Under the pieces are notes generated by a model. The model worked only from the letters and a program-made list of their open reading frames with translations, was not told where the DNA came from and ran no database searches. 64,000 nucleotides of DNA, taken from Ectothiorhodospira sp. BSL-9 (GTDB lineage Bacteria; Pseudomonadota; Gammaproteobacteria; Ectothiorhodospirales; Ectothiorhodospiraceae). Every line of letters begins with the position of its first letter. Position 1 is the first letter of the stretch. The stretch spans positions 3,358,001-3,422,000 of the forward strand of contig NZ_CP011994.1 in the NCBI RefSeq assembly GCF_001632845.1. The letters run 5' to 3'. The position numbers were made by a program, and so were the translations under genes. Shown here in pieces: positions 1 to 8,820 of the stretch.

Positions 1-97
1 TTTTCCGTGACCCCAACGTTCCAGCCAGCCCAGACGCGTCGGGGTGTTTACGGGCAGATCAGGCTCAGCTTCTGACCAAACCCAACGCCGTCGGCAC

Positions 98-784
98 TCA
101 GGGGGAACGGGTGGGGGCGGGTGGGAACCGGTTCAGCCCCTGCCCCGTCGGACACTCCTCCAGCAGCACGCAGTCATTGCAACGGGGGCGGGGCCGGCAC
201 ACGTCCTTGCCATGGATCACGATCACCGCATGCAACTCATTGAGCATCGGCACATCATCACCGATCACGGCTTCCACCGAGGCCCTCAGACTCTCGTAAG
301 GCTCATCGCCGTCGGCCATGCCCAGCCGTGAGAACAGTCGTCGGGTGTAGGCATCCACCACGAACACCGGACGCTCAAAGGCGTACAGCAGGATGTCATC
401 GGCGGTTTCCGGCCCCACCCCGTTCACCGACAGCAGCTTGGTACGCAGCATGCCGGTATTCCAGGCGCTCAGGACCGCCTCACCGCCCTGCTCCAGGTAC
501 CACTGACAAAAGGACCGCAGGCGCTTGGACTTCACATTGAAATAGCCGGAAGGGCGGATCAGTACCCCCAGCTCTTCGGGTGGTAACGCCAGGATCCGCT
601 CAGGCGTAAGCACCTCGGCCCTTTTGAGGTTGGCGATGGCCTGTTCCACGTTACTCCAGGCGGTGTTCTGGGTGAGGATGGCACCCACCATCACCTCGAA
701 CCCGCTGTCGCCAGGCCACCAGTCCAGGGGGCCGTGGTGCTCGGAGAGACGATCAAACACCTGTTTCAGGCGCTGCGCATTCAC
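98..784 (-). CDS. endonuclease III-like DNA glycosylase (possibly MagIII-type)
   Basis: A 228-residue helix-hairpin-helix DNA glycosylase of the endonuclease III superfamily, predicted to excise damaged bases in base excision repair. The hairpin motif lies near residues 119-132, the catalytic Asp is D144 (VVDAYTRR) and four cysteines C196, C202, C205 and C211 form the C-terminal 4Fe-4S cluster site. The position of the lyase Lys of E. coli Nth (GRKTA) is Glu126 (GPETA). By family knowledge that fits monofunctional glycosylases such as Helicobacter MagIII rather than a bifunctional Nth. The GTG start overlaps the rluB stop by 4 bases (GTGA), so translation is probably coupled. Substrate specificity is inferred only. 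Confidence 0.85.
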   Translation of the reverse strand: MNAQRLKQVFDRLSEHHGPLDWWPGDSGFEVMVGAILTQNTAWSNVEQAIANLKRAEVLTPERILALPPEELGVLIRPSGYFNVKSKRLRSFCQWYLEQGGEAVLSAWNTGMLRTKLLSVNGVGPETADDILLYAFERPVFVVDAYTRRLFSRLGMADGDEPYESLRASVEAVIGDDVPMLNELHAVIVIHGKDVCRPRPRCNDCVLLEECPTGQGLNRFPPAPTRSP

Positions 785-1575
785 TGCCTTGGGAGACGGC
801 GGGTGCCGGGCGGGCGGGCGATCCGCGCGGGTTTACGGGGGCGCTTCCATTTCAGGTCCAGTTCCGAGTACAGGCGTTTCATCTCGTCCGGCGCCAGCTC
901 CCGCCAGCGCCCCGAACGCAGACCCTGATCCAGTTCCACCGGCCCATAGCGCACCCGGATGAGGCGACTCACCGTCACCCCTTGAGATTCCCACAACCGG
1001 CGCACTTCCCGGTTGCGCCCCTCACGCAGGACCACGTGATACCAGTGATTGGCGCCGGTGCCGCCGGCCTCGCGGATTTCATCGAAACGGGCTTCACCGT
1101 CATCCAGGGTGACCCCCTCCTGGAGGCGCTGGATCACGGCCGGATCCACCTCACCCAGCACCCGCACGGCGTATTCCCTTTCCATCTGACGGGAGGGATG
1201 CATCATGCGGTTGGCCAGCTCCCCGTCCGTGGTGAACAGCAGCAGGCCCGAGGTATTGATGTCGAGCCGGCCCACGCTGATCCAGCGGCCCTTGCGCAGC
1301 CTGGGCAGGTGATCGAATACGGTGACCCGTCCTTCCGGGTCGGACCGCGTGCTCACCTCCCCCTCGGGCTTGTGGTAGGCCAGCACCCGCAGATCCGGCG
1401 ACTCCACGGTGACCGGGCGACCCTGGATGGCGATCTCGTCATCGGGCCCTGCCTGATCGCCCACCTTGGCCACCTTGCCATTGACGGTGATCCAGCCCTG
1501 GGCAATCCAGCGCTCCACTTCGCGGCGCGAGCCCAGGCCCGCCTGGGCGAGCAGTTTGTGGAGGCGTTCGGTCAT
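781..1575 (-). CDS. rluB: 23S rRNA pseudouridine synthase RluB
   Basis: 264-residue pseudouridine synthase of the RsuA/RluB group, expected to convert U2605 of 23S rRNA to pseudouridine. An N-terminal S4 RNA-binding domain (residues 1-50) is followed by the catalytic segment VGRLDINTSGLLLFT with Asp105. The frame stays open to 1719, but the ATG at 1575 begins the conserved MTERLHKLLAQAG and is preferred. It lies between scpB and the glycosylase gene in the usual gammaproteobacterial order scpA-scpB-rluB. Assignment to RluB rather than RsuA or RluE rests on this context and general similarity. Confidence 0.9.
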   Translation of the reverse strand: MTERLHKLLAQAGLGSRREVERWIAQGWITVNGKVAKVGDQAGPDDEIAIQGRPVTVESPDLRVLAYHKPEGEVSTRSDPEGRVTVFDHLPRLRKGRWISVGRLDINTSGLLLFTTDGELANRMMHPSRQMEREYAVRVLGEVDPAVIQRLQEGVTLDDGEARFDEIREAGGTGANHWYHVVLREGRNREVRRLWESQGVTVSRLIRVRYGPVELDQGLRSGRWRELAPDEMKRLYSELDLKWKRPRKPARIARPPGTRRLPRQ

Positions 1576-1726
1576 GAAGGATTCCGTGGATAGACAGTCA
1601 GTGGATGGAAGGTGAAACCGGGGAGACACTGACAGTGCTCCCCATGGGCTGAGTAGTATGAGGCAAGCCGCAGGTCTTTTCGAGACCGGCCATCTCACCC
1701 CAGCAGGAGCGGCGAGCACACCTACC

Positions 1727-2275
1727 CTACCCCCCTGATAACGGATCCAGGTCCTTCAACTCCGCCAATGTGGGCAGCTCATCCAGCGACTTGAGGTTGA
1801 AATAATCCAGAAACCCGCGGGTGGTCCCGAACAGCGCCGGGCGCCCGGGCAGCTCCTTGTGCCCCACCACGCGAATCCACTCCCGCTCGGTGAGCGTGCG
1901 AATGATGTGGGAGCTCACCGCCACCCCTCGCACTTCCTCGATCTCCGCGCGGGTGATGGGCTGCCGGTAAGCGATCAGGGCCAGGGTTTCCAGCAGCGCC
2001 CGGCCGTAACGGGGAGGTTTCTCCTCCCATAGCCGGGACACCCACGGGGCCAGCTCCTCATCCACCTGGAAACGGTAACCGCTGCCCACCTCCTTGAGGT
2101 GATAGCCGCGATCCCGACAGGACTCGGCAATCTCCCTGAGGGCCTCACGGATGCTGGCCCGCTCGGGCCGGGTGGCATCGGCCTCGAACAGCCGTTCCAG
2201 CTCTTCAACGGACAGGGGGCGTTGCGCCGCCATCAGGGCGCCTTCCAGAATGCGTTGCAGTCGTTCGGGTGTCAT
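1727..2275 (-). CDS. scpB: segregation and condensation protein ScpB
   Basis: 182-residue ScpB, the winged-helix kite subunit that binds ScpA and SMC (or MukB-like SMC partners) in chromosome condensation. The conserved core ALLETLALIAYRQPITRAEIEEVRG and GRPALFGTT segments are present, the first around residues 90-115. The ATG overlaps the scpA stop by 4 bases (ATGA), consistent with stoichiometric, coupled translation. Length is normal for proteobacterial ScpB. Confidence 0.95.
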   Translation of the reverse strand: MTPERLQRILEGALMAAQRPLSVEELERLFEADATRPERASIREALREIAESCRDRGYHLKEVGSGYRFQVDEELAPWVSRLWEEKPPRYGRALLETLALIAYRQPITRAEIEEVRGVAVSSHIIRTLTEREWIRVVGHKELPGRPALFGTTRGFLDYFNLKSLDELPTLAELKDLDPLSGG

Positions 2276-3138
2276 GTGTTCGGCTGTGTGTCGCCGGCAT
2301 CATCCCAGCCGGGATTGGGGCCCGCCGGGCGCAGGTAGATGGGCGCATACACCTCAGCCTGCACCCACTCCACCAGATGCCCCTTGATCAATTCCAGGAT
2401 GGCGAGAAAGGTGACCACCACCCCCCGTCGCCCCTCCTCCACGGTGAACAGGGCGCAGAACTCCACATGACCCCGCTCACCCAGGGAGGCCAGCACCCGG
2501 CTCATGCGCTCGCGCACCGAGAGTGGTTCCCGCTGGATCTGGTGGTGGCTGAACATATCGGCCCGCCCCAGTACCTCACGAAAGGCCTGTAGCAACTCGT
2601 CCAGGCCCACGTCCGGCAGGGGCTTTTCATGATGCATGGGAGGCGGTTCCATGGCGGCCATGAAGATATCCCGCTCCAGGCGCGCCAGGTCGTCCAGATC
2701 CTCAGCCGCCTGCTTGAAACGCTCATACTCCTGCAGACGACGCACCAGGGCCGCGCGGGGATCCTCCTCGTCCTCCACCTCGGCAGCACGTGGCAGCAGC
2801 ATGCGGGATTTGATCTCCGCCAGTACCGCTGCCATCACCAGGTATTCCGCCGCCAGCTCCAGACGCAGTTCCTGCATGAGCTCGATGTACTTCATGTACT
2901 GCCGGGTGATCTCGGCGATGGGGATATCCAGTACATCCAGGTTCTGGCGGCGGATCAGATACAGCAGCAGATCCAGCGGACCCTCGAAGGTCTCAAGAAA
3001 GACCTCCAGGGCGTCCGGCGGGATATACAGATCCTTGGGCGTGAGGGTCAGCGGCTCGCCACGGACCCGGGCTGTGACCGCCTCCCCCTCCCCTGCGCCC
3101 TCGTGCGCAGGCGAAGGGACGGACAAGCCATCGTTCAT
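2272..3138 (-). CDS. scpA: segregation and condensation protein ScpA (kleisin)
   Basis: 288-residue kleisin ScpA, which bridges the SMC heads and ScpB. The N-terminal kleisin motif FEGPLDLLLYLIRRQNLDVLDIPI-like segment (about residues 53-76) and the C-terminal winged-helix FLAILELIKGHLVEW segment are clear. A roughly 45-residue N-terminal extension before the kleisin motif is longer than in many homologues, so an internal start is possible. It overlaps trpS upstream by 4 bases and scpB downstream by 4 bases, forming a tightly packed operon. Confidence 0.95.
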   Translation of the reverse strand: MNDGLSVPSPAHEGAGEGEAVTARVRGEPLTLTPKDLYIPPDALEVFLETFEGPLDLLLYLIRRQNLDVLDIPIAEITRQYMKYIELMQELRLELAAEYLVMAAVLAEIKSRMLLPRAAEVEDEEDPRAALVRRLQEYERFKQAAEDLDDLARLERDIFMAAMEPPPMHHEKPLPDVGLDELLQAFREVLGRADMFSHHQIQREPLSVRERMSRVLASLGERGHVEFCALFTVEEGRRGVVVTFLAILELIKGHLVEWVQAEVYAPIYLRPAGPNPGWDDAGDTQPNT

Positions 3139-4352
3139 CGGTAGGCCAGCCCCATGGCGCGCCGGACCTCTTCCAGGGTATCCCGGGCAATGTCGCGAGC
3201 GGCTTCGCAGCCCTCTGCCACCACGGAGCGCACCAGGTTGGGATCGGACTCATAGTCCCGGGCACGGGCCTGCATGGGGCCCAGTTCGGCCAGCACCCCA
3301 TCCACCACCGGCTGCTTGCACTCAAGGCAGCCGATACCGGCCGAGCGACAGCCCTCCTGCACCCAGTTGTGTACGTCTTCGGTGGTGTACACCTGATGCA
3401 GCTGCCATACGGGGCATTTGTCGGGATCACCCGGATCGGTGCGACGCACGCGGGCCGGGTCGGTGGGCATGGTGCGGATCTTCTTTTCCACATCCGCCGG
3501 CTCGTCGCGCAGGGAGATGGTGTTGCCGTAGGACTTGGACATTTTCTGCCCATCCAGCCCGGGCATCTTGGAGGCCTTGGTGAGCAGCGGCTGGGGCTCG
3601 GGGAGAATGATGCGACCACCCCCTTCCAGATACCCGAACAGGCGCTCCCGATCCCCCAGAGAGATGTTCTGCTGAGTCTCCAGCAGGGCGCGAGCCACAT
3701 CCAGGGCCTCGTCCTCGCCCTTCTCCTGGTAGCGCCGGCGCAGATCCCGGTACATGCGGGCGTTCTTCTTGCCCATCTTGTCCACCGCCGCCTCGGCCTT
3801 GTCCTCAAAGCCGGGCTCGCAGCCGTAGAGGTGATTGAAGCGCCGGGCCACCTCGCGGGTTACCTCCAGGTGAGACACCTGATCCTCGCCCACCGGCACA
3901 AGACCGGCCTTGTAGATGAGCACATCGGCACTTTGCAGCAAGGGATAACCCAGGAACCCATAGGTGGCCAGGTCCAGCTCCTTGAGCTTCTCCTGCTGAT
4001 CCTTGTAGGTGGGCACCCGCTCCAGCCAGCCCAGAGGCGTGATCATGGAAAGCAGCAAGTGCAACTCCGCATGCTCCGGCACGCGGGACTGAATGAAGAT
4101 CCGCGAGGAACCCGGGCTGACCCCGGCCGCCAGCCAGTCCACCACCATCTCCCATACGCTCTCACCGAGCACGCGCGGGTCTTCGTAATGAGTGGTCAGG
4201 GCGTGCCAGTCGGCAACGAAATACAGGCACTCGTAGGAGTGCTGCAGTTCAACCCAGTTTTTGAGAACGCCGTGATAATGGCCCAGGTGCAGCCGGCCCG
4301 TGGGACGCATGCCCGACAGGACGCGCTGATTTTGTGTCGGCAGGGAACTCAA
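3135..4352 (-). CDS. trpS: tryptophanyl-tRNA synthetase, probable Fe-S type
   Basis: 405-residue class I aminoacyl-tRNA synthetase charging tRNA-Trp. The HIGH-like motif is TGRLHLGHYHG near residue 18 and KMSKS lies at residues 270-274. At 405 residues it is about 70 longer than E. coli TrpS (334), mostly through an insertion between about 180 and 255. The C-terminal domain contains C313, C335, C342 and C345 (C-x21-C-x6-C-x2-C), close to the C-x22-C-x6-C-x2-C motif that binds a 4Fe-4S cluster in Thermotoga TrpRS. Cluster binding is inferred. It overlaps scpA by 4 bases; no trp leader was seen upstream. Confidence 0.95.
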   Translation of the reverse strand: MSSLPTQNQRVLSGMRPTGRLHLGHYHGVLKNWVELQHSYECLYFVADWHALTTHYEDPRVLGESVWEMVVDWLAAGVSPGSSRIFIQSRVPEHAELHLLLSMITPLGWLERVPTYKDQQEKLKELDLATYGFLGYPLLQSADVLIYKAGLVPVGEDQVSHLEVTREVARRFNHLYGCEPGFEDKAEAAVDKMGKKNARMYRDLRRRYQEKGEDEALDVARALLETQQNISLGDRERLFGYLEGGGRIILPEPQPLLTKASKMPGLDGQKMSKSYGNTISLRDEPADVEKKIRTMPTDPARVRRTDPGDPDKCPVWQLHQVYTTEDVHNWVQEGCRSAGIGCLECKQPVVDGVLAELGPMQARARDYESDPNLVRSVVAEGCEAARDIARDTLEEVRRAMGLAYR

Positions 4353-4390
4353 GTGGACTCCTCACACATGATGTTGGATAAACGAATCGG

Positions 4391-5068
4391 TTAACGCCAG
4401 GATGGCAGGGCAAACACGGTCTGGAGCAGGTCCACGAAGAAACCGTAAACCGGGAACAGGATGGCCCCCAGAATGCCCGTAAACAGAAGAATCAGGATGA
4501 TCACCAGCCCGTAAGGCTCCAGGCGCTCATAGCGAGCCGCCACCCGGGGCGGCAGAAAACCGGCTACCACGCGCCCTCCATCCAGCGGTGGCAGGGGCAG
4601 CATATTGAGCACCATGAGCAGGATATTGATGGTGATCCCCGCAATGCCCATGTAGAACAGTGGCGTGGCCACCCAGTCCACGGTGCCCTGCAGCAGCACG
4701 GAAAGCTTGATCATCAGGGCCCAGAAGATGGCCATGAGCAGATTGGCGGTGGGCCCGGCCACGGCCACGATGGCCATGTCGCGCTGTGGATTCCTGAGAT
4801 TGTTGGTATTCACCGGCACGGGCTTGGCCCAGCCGAAGACAAACGGCGGCGCCGGGGTGAGCGCAGTGAACAGCAACAGACCAATGGGCACCAGCACGGT
4901 CCCCACCGGGTCGATGTGCTTCAAGGGGTTGGCCGTGAGCCGGCCCAGCATCTTGGCCGTGGGGTCGCCCAGCTGCTTGGCCACCAGGCCATGAGAGGCC
5001 TCGTGCAGGGTGATGGCAAAGAGTACCGGCAGGGCCCAGATGGCGATGATCTGCAAGATGCCGTCCAT
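4391..5068 (-). CDS. site-2 protease family (M50) membrane metalloprotease
   Basis: 225-residue integral membrane zinc protease of the M50 group. The zinc motif HEASH occurs at about residues 22-26 in the first membrane segment, and the second metal motif NMLPLPPLDGGR is near residue 160. Four to six hydrophobic segments are visible and no PDZ domain is present, so this is the short S2P type rather than RseP. The same gene sits between yciO and trpS in many gammaproteobacteria. Its substrate is unknown. Confidence 0.9.
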   Translation of the reverse strand: MDGILQIIAIWALPVLFAITLHEASHGLVAKQLGDPTAKMLGRLTANPLKHIDPVGTVLVPIGLLLFTALTPAPPFVFGWAKPVPVNTNNLRNPQRDMAIVAVAGPTANLLMAIFWALMIKLSVLLQGTVDWVATPLFYMGIAGITINILLMVLNMLPLPPLDGGRVVAGFLPPRVAARYERLEPYGLVIILILLFTGILGAILFPVYGFFVDLLQTVFALPSWR

Positions 5069-5074
5069 GGGGCC

Positions 5075-5701
5075 CTATTCCTCAAGACCCGGGGGTACTT
5101 CACCCCGGCCGCGCCGCATGAGCCGGGGTACATCCCCCTCGAGATCGATCACCGTGGTGGGCTCCAGGCTGCAGGCGCCAGCGTCGATCACCAGATCCAC
5201 CAGCGGCATCATGCGTTCACGGATCTCGAAGGTGTCGGACATGGGATGATCATCGCCCGGCAGTTCCAGGGTGCTGCTCATCAGGGGTTGTCCCACCGCC
5301 TCCAGCAACGCCTGGGAGATGGGATGATCGGGGATACGCAGCCCCACGGTCTTGCGTTTGGGGTGCTGCAGGCGTCTGGGCACCTCGTGGGTGGCCTTGA
5401 GCAGGAAGGCATAAGGTCCCGGCGTGAGTGCCTTGAGCAGCCGGTAGGCACTGTTGTCCACCTTGGCATACACCGAGATCTCCGAGAGATCGCGACATAC
5501 CAGGGTGAGGTGATACTGATCATCCAGTTGGCGAATGCGGCGAATACGTTCCATCCCCGCCTTGTTGCCCATGGCACACCCCAGGGCATAGCAGGAATCG
5601 GTGGGGTAGACGATGACGCCACCCTCCAGCACCACGTCCGCCGCCTGCTTGATCAGGCGCGCCTGGGGGTCTACCGGATGGATCTCGATCACGCGACTCA
5701 T
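5075..5701 (-). CDS. Sua5/YciO/YrdC family protein (YciO-type)
   Basis: 208-residue protein with one Sua5/YrdC domain, the fold that makes threonylcarbamoyl-AMP for tRNA t6A; YciO-type members have a less certain role. The nucleotide-binding stretch GGVIVYPTDSCYALGC is near the N terminus. The ATG at 5701 is chosen because GGGAGA lies 4-9 bases upstream and homologues begin MSRVIEIHP; the frame extends to 5737 without support. It is the first gene of the minus-strand block ending at the glycosylase gene. Confidence 0.85.
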   Translation of the reverse strand: MSRVIEIHPVDPQARLIKQAADVVLEGGVIVYPTDSCYALGCAMGNKAGMERIRRIRQLDDQYHLTLVCRDLSEISVYAKVDNSAYRLLKALTPGPYAFLLKATHEVPRRLQHPKRKTVGLRIPDHPISQALLEAVGQPLMSSTLELPGDDHPMSDTFEIRERMMPLVDLVIDAGACSLEPTTVIDLEGDVPRLMRRGRGEVPPGLEE

Positions 5702-5850
5702 GCTGTCTCCCTGAGCGGTCGGAAGTTGAACCCGCAAGTTTATCAGACCCAGCGGCCATCGCCCGAATGGTTTCTCCCGGCTTGAATGTCATCACATACC
5801 GCCAGAGCTTTTCCCCGTGGGAATTGTATCCCATGGGAGCCACAACACCC

Positions 5851-6088
5851 TGTGGGAGCGGCCCTTGGCCGCGAAGGCTTCGCTGGGCCGCGGCACCCTG
5901 GGTTCAGGGCATCGGGGTGAACCTCGGTGGGGCCGTGCCTCCGTCCGCGGGACGCCGTGAATACATCCCTGTAGGCTTGACCGTCGCATCCATGCGACGA
6001 ACACCCGCTCCCGGAGACACGACCCCACCGAGGTCCGGACACTGTTGAGGCTTTCGGATGCCATTCGCGGCCAGGGGCCGCTCCCACA
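5851..6088. repeat. composite REP-like palindromic repeat region
   Basis: The spacer 5738-6204 holds no convincing gene. Two copies of a REP-like unit face each other: 5851-5875 (TGTGGGAGCGGCCCTTGGCC then GCGAA) and 6064-6088 (its near complement). Between them are 16-bp inverted arms, CCTCGGTGGGGCCGTG at 5922-5937 and its complement with one mismatch at 6018-6033. Inside these is a perfect hairpin GTCGCAT-CC-ATGCGAC at about 5984-5999 and a segment GACGCCGTGAATACATCC that resembles intergenic repeats common in gammaproteobacteria. The unit recurs near 14.6 kb and 35.8 kb. Confidence 0.75.
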
Positions 6089-6204
6089 GGATGCGCTGGG
6101 CTTCGGATACTGCCGGGTCTTGCTGGCGTGGCGGGCGCTGTATTCCATGGACTGGGTGGGTTACCCTTCCCGACGTTTATCCGTTGCCCGCCAGGAGGTG
6201 CTTG

Positions 6205-6504
6205 ATGCTCTACGCCATCATCAGTCAGGACGTGGAAGACAGTCTGGAAAAACGCCGCTCGGCCCGCCCTGCCCATCTGGAGCGCCTGCAGACCCTGCAG
6301 GATGGCGGTCGTCTCGTGCTGGCCGGCCCCTATCCGGCCATCGACAGCGCCGATCCGGGTCCCGCGGGCTTCACCGGCAGCCTGGTGGTGGCCGAATTCG
6401 ACTCTCTGGACGCCGCTCAGGCCTGGGCCGATACCGACCCCTACGTGGCCGCAGGCGTGTATGCCCAGGTCACCGTCAAGCCCTTCAAGAAGGTCTTTCC
6501 CTGA
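6205..6504 (+). CDS. YciI family protein
   Basis: 99-residue YciI-like protein with a ferredoxin-like alpha/beta fold of uncertain enzymatic role. The core [17 protein letters not shown], the conserved His in RPAHLERL and the GPYP segment typify the family. The ATG at 6205 has a strong ribosome site (CAGGAGG, 5-11 bases upstream); the upstream in-frame extension runs into the palindromic repeat and is rejected. The foldase lipoprotein gene follows 35 bases later and may be co-transcribed. Confidence 0.88.
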   Translation: MLYAIISQDVEDSLEKRRSARPAHLERLQTLQDGGRLVLAGPYPAIDSADPGPAGFTGSLVVAEFDSLDAAQAWADTDPYVAAGVYAQVTVKPFKKVFP

Positions 6505-6539
6505 ACGCTGAGCAGGATCATTCCAAGGACATTCATTCC

Positions 6540-7373
6540 ATGACCCGATTCAAGTCTCTCCCGCTGCTGGCCGCCGTGATCCTCGCCCTGGGCGCCTGCT
6601 CATCGGAACCGTCGCCAGACCAGCGCGCTGACCACAGTGACGCCATGGCCGTGGTCAATGACATCCCCATCACCGATCGGGACCTCACCGATTTCCTGCA
6701 ACTCCGGCAGATGTCCGGGCATCATCACGGAGAATTGCAATCGCCGGAGTCGGCCCTGGATGAGATGGTGAACATGGAGTTGCTGCGCCAGGAAGCTCTT
6801 GAAAAGGGTCTGCATGAGGACCCGGAGATCCTTCGCCAACTGGAGCGTACCCGCACCAATCTGCTGGTCAACACACTGGTGGAGCGCTACCTGGAGGAAC
6901 AGGATTTCTCCGAGGCAGAACTGCGGGCCGAGTATGACCGACAGATCGCGGCTCTGGACGCCCGGGAATATCGGGCCCGGCATATCCTGGTCGACAGCGA
7001 GGAAGAGGCCCGGGTGCTGATCGAGGCCCTGGATCAGGGGGATTCGTTCCCGGATCTGGCCCGGGAATATTCCCAGGACACCTCTGCCGAGGCCGGTGGC
7101 GACCTGGGCTGGTTCCGCCTGGACATGATGGTACCGGAGTTCTCCGAAGCGCTGGCCTCACTGGAGGCCGGTGAATACTCCGACTCACCGGTGGAATCCC
7201 AGTTCGGCTGGCATGTGATCCTGCATGAGGAAAACCGCGAACTGACCCTGCCCACCTTCGAGGCATCCCGGGATCGCCTGGAACAGATCCTGGCCACCGA
7301 GGCACTGCAGGGCTACGTGGACGATTTGCGCGAACGGGCGACCATCGAGATTCACGAAGATCGGGTGCGGTAA
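6540..7373 (+). CDS. PpiC-type peptidyl-prolyl isomerase lipoprotein
   Basis: 277-residue exported foldase. It begins with a lipoprotein signal peptide ending in the lipobox LGAC (Cys20), so it should be anchored to a membrane from the periplasmic side. An N-terminal SurA/PrsA-like helical region is followed by a parvulin domain at about residues 125-235 with YRARHILVDSEEEA, GGDLGWF and SQFGWHVI. Such proteins assist folding of exported or outer-membrane proteins. The start at 6540 is chosen by the signal peptide; the frame's upstream extension overlaps yciI and the repeat. Confidence 0.9.
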   Translation: MTRFKSLPLLAAVILALGACSSEPSPDQRADHSDAMAVVNDIPITDRDLTDFLQLRQMSGHHHGELQSPESALDEMVNMELLRQEALEKGLHEDPEILRQLERTRTNLLVNTLVERYLEEQDFSEAELRAEYDRQIAALDAREYRARHILVDSEEEARVLIEALDQGDSFPDLAREYSQDTSAEAGGDLGWFRLDMMVPEFSEALASLEAGEYSDSPVESQFGWHVILHEENRELTLPTFEASRDRLEQILATEALQGYVDDLRERATIEIHEDRVR

Positions 7374-7388
7374 ATCAGGGGCGCGTTT

Positions 7389-7414
7389 GTGGAGCCCCCC
7401 AAGGGAGGCTCCAC
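7389..7414. terminator. hairpin between convergent genes
   Basis: GTGGAGCC and GGCTCCAC form an 8-bp perfect stem around a 10-base centre, followed on the plus strand by CTTTG. It lies between the stop codons of the plus-strand foldase and the minus-strand phosphomannomutase, so it is a plausible two-way terminator, although the T run is short. Confidence 0.55.
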
Positions 7415-7431
7415 TTTGCCTCGCGCACCCG

Positions 7432-8787
7432 TCAGGCGATCAACCCACCCAGTTCCCGCGTCTTCTCCCGCATCAACCCGGCATCCCCCCGGGCTTCCAC
7501 GTTGAGACGAATCACCGGTTCGGTATTGGAGGCCCGCAGGTTGAAGCGCCACTCGGCAAATTCCATGCTGAGCCCATCGGTGTCGTCCAGTTGCGGCCCC
7601 TGGGGAAGATAGAACTGCGTCACCCGCTCCAGGGTGGTGGGCACATCCTCCACCCGATAATTGATCTCGCCGCTGCAGGGGTAGGCCCGGATACGCTCCT
7701 CCACCAGGGCGGACAGCGGCTTGCCCGTGAGACTCATGCGCTCGGCGGTCAGGAGCCAGGGGATCATGCCGCTGTCGCAATAGCTGAAATCACGGAAGTA
7801 ATGGTGGGCTGACATCTCCCCCCCGTAGAGGGCGTCTTCCCGCCGCATGCGCTCCTTGATGAAGGCATGACCCGTCTTGCTCATCACCGGTACACCGCCA
7901 GCAGCCTGCACCATCTGCTGCGTGTTCCAGGTGAGCCGTGGATCATGAACGATGCGTGAGCCCGGCTGTTTCTCCAGCATCTGCGACGCCAGCAGGCCCA
8001 CCATGTAATAGCCTTCCACGCACTCGCCCCGCTCATCGAAGAGAAAGCAGCGATCGAAATCCCCATCCCAGGCAATCCCCAGGTCGGCACCATGGGCCAC
8101 CACGGCCTCGCCGGTGACGGCGCGATTCTCCGGCAACAGCGGGTTGGGAATGCCATTGGGAAAACGCCCATCGGGTGCATGGTGGATGCGGGTCACACGA
8201 AACGGCAGCCGTGCCGCCAGGGCATCAAAGGTAGGCCCAGCGGCACCATTGCCGGCATTCACCAGCAGGTGCAACGGACGCAAGGTCGACAATTCCACAA
8301 AACCGAGGACCCGCTCCACGTAGCCTTGCATCACATCCAGGCTGCGATCCTCACCGGGCACATCCGCCACCGGCCCGGGATCCCCTTCCCGGACCCGTCG
8401 CTCGATCTCCTTGAGCCCGGTATCCCCGCTGATGGGGATGGCCTGCCCGCGCACCAGCTTCATGCCGTTGTAGTCCATGGGGTTGTGGCTGGCCGTGACC
8501 ATGATGCCGCCGCCCATGCCATCAAGGGACGCAGCATGGTAGACCGTCTCGGTGCCGCACAGGCCCAGAGAGCGGGTATGCACGCCGGCGTCGTTCAGGC
8601 CCCGGATCACGGCCTGGGCCAGTTCCGGGCTGCTGAGGCGGATATCCTGCCCCACCGCCACCGCCCCCGTGGGGGCGATCACTCTGGCGTAGGCTCGACC
8701 GATACGGTAGGCCAGGTCAGGGTTGAGTTCACTGGGGATGCGCCCACGGATATCGTAGGCCTTGAAACAGGGCAGCGGCGCGGACAT
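7432..8787 (-). CDS. algC: phosphomannomutase/phosphoglucomutase
   Basis: 451-residue alpha-D-phosphohexomutase interconverting hexose 6- and 1-phosphates for GDP-mannose and UDP-glucose supply. The phosphoserine loop TASHNPMDYNGMKL (Ser near 104), metal loop DGDFDR and sugar loop GGEMSAHH are all present, as is the C-terminal phosphate-binding RASNTEP. With the epimerase and dehydrogenase genes just upstream on the same strand it suggests a surface-polysaccharide function. The symbol follows the bifunctional Pseudomonas enzyme; ManB would be an equally fair name. Confidence 0.9.
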   Translation of the reverse strand: MSAPLPCFKAYDIRGRIPSELNPDLAYRIGRAYARVIAPTGAVAVGQDIRLSSPELAQAVIRGLNDAGVHTRSLGLCGTETVYHAASLDGMGGGIMVTASHNPMDYNGMKLVRGQAIPISGDTGLKEIERRVREGDPGPVADVPGEDRSLDVMQGYVERVLGFVELSTLRPLHLLVNAGNGAAGPTFDALAARLPFRVTRIHHAPDGRFPNGIPNPLLPENRAVTGEAVVAHGADLGIAWDGDFDRCFLFDERGECVEGYYMVGLLASQMLEKQPGSRIVHDPRLTWNTQQMVQAAGGVPVMSKTGHAFIKERMRREDALYGGEMSAHHYFRDFSYCDSGMIPWLLTAERMSLTGKPLSALVEERIRAYPCSGEINYRVEDVPTTLERVTQFYLPQGPQLDDTDGLSMEFAEWRFNLRASNTEPVIRLNVEARGDAGLMREKTRELGGLIA

Positions 8788-8820
8788 GGGAAACCTGTCG
8801 TCTTGAGTGGGCTTGAACGT

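Noticed and set aside
1-97. Minus-strand open frame (EAEPDLPVNTPTRLGWLERW) running off the left edge
   Set aside because: It reads plausibly but no start codon is visible after the glycosylase stop, and about 30 codons are too few to identify.
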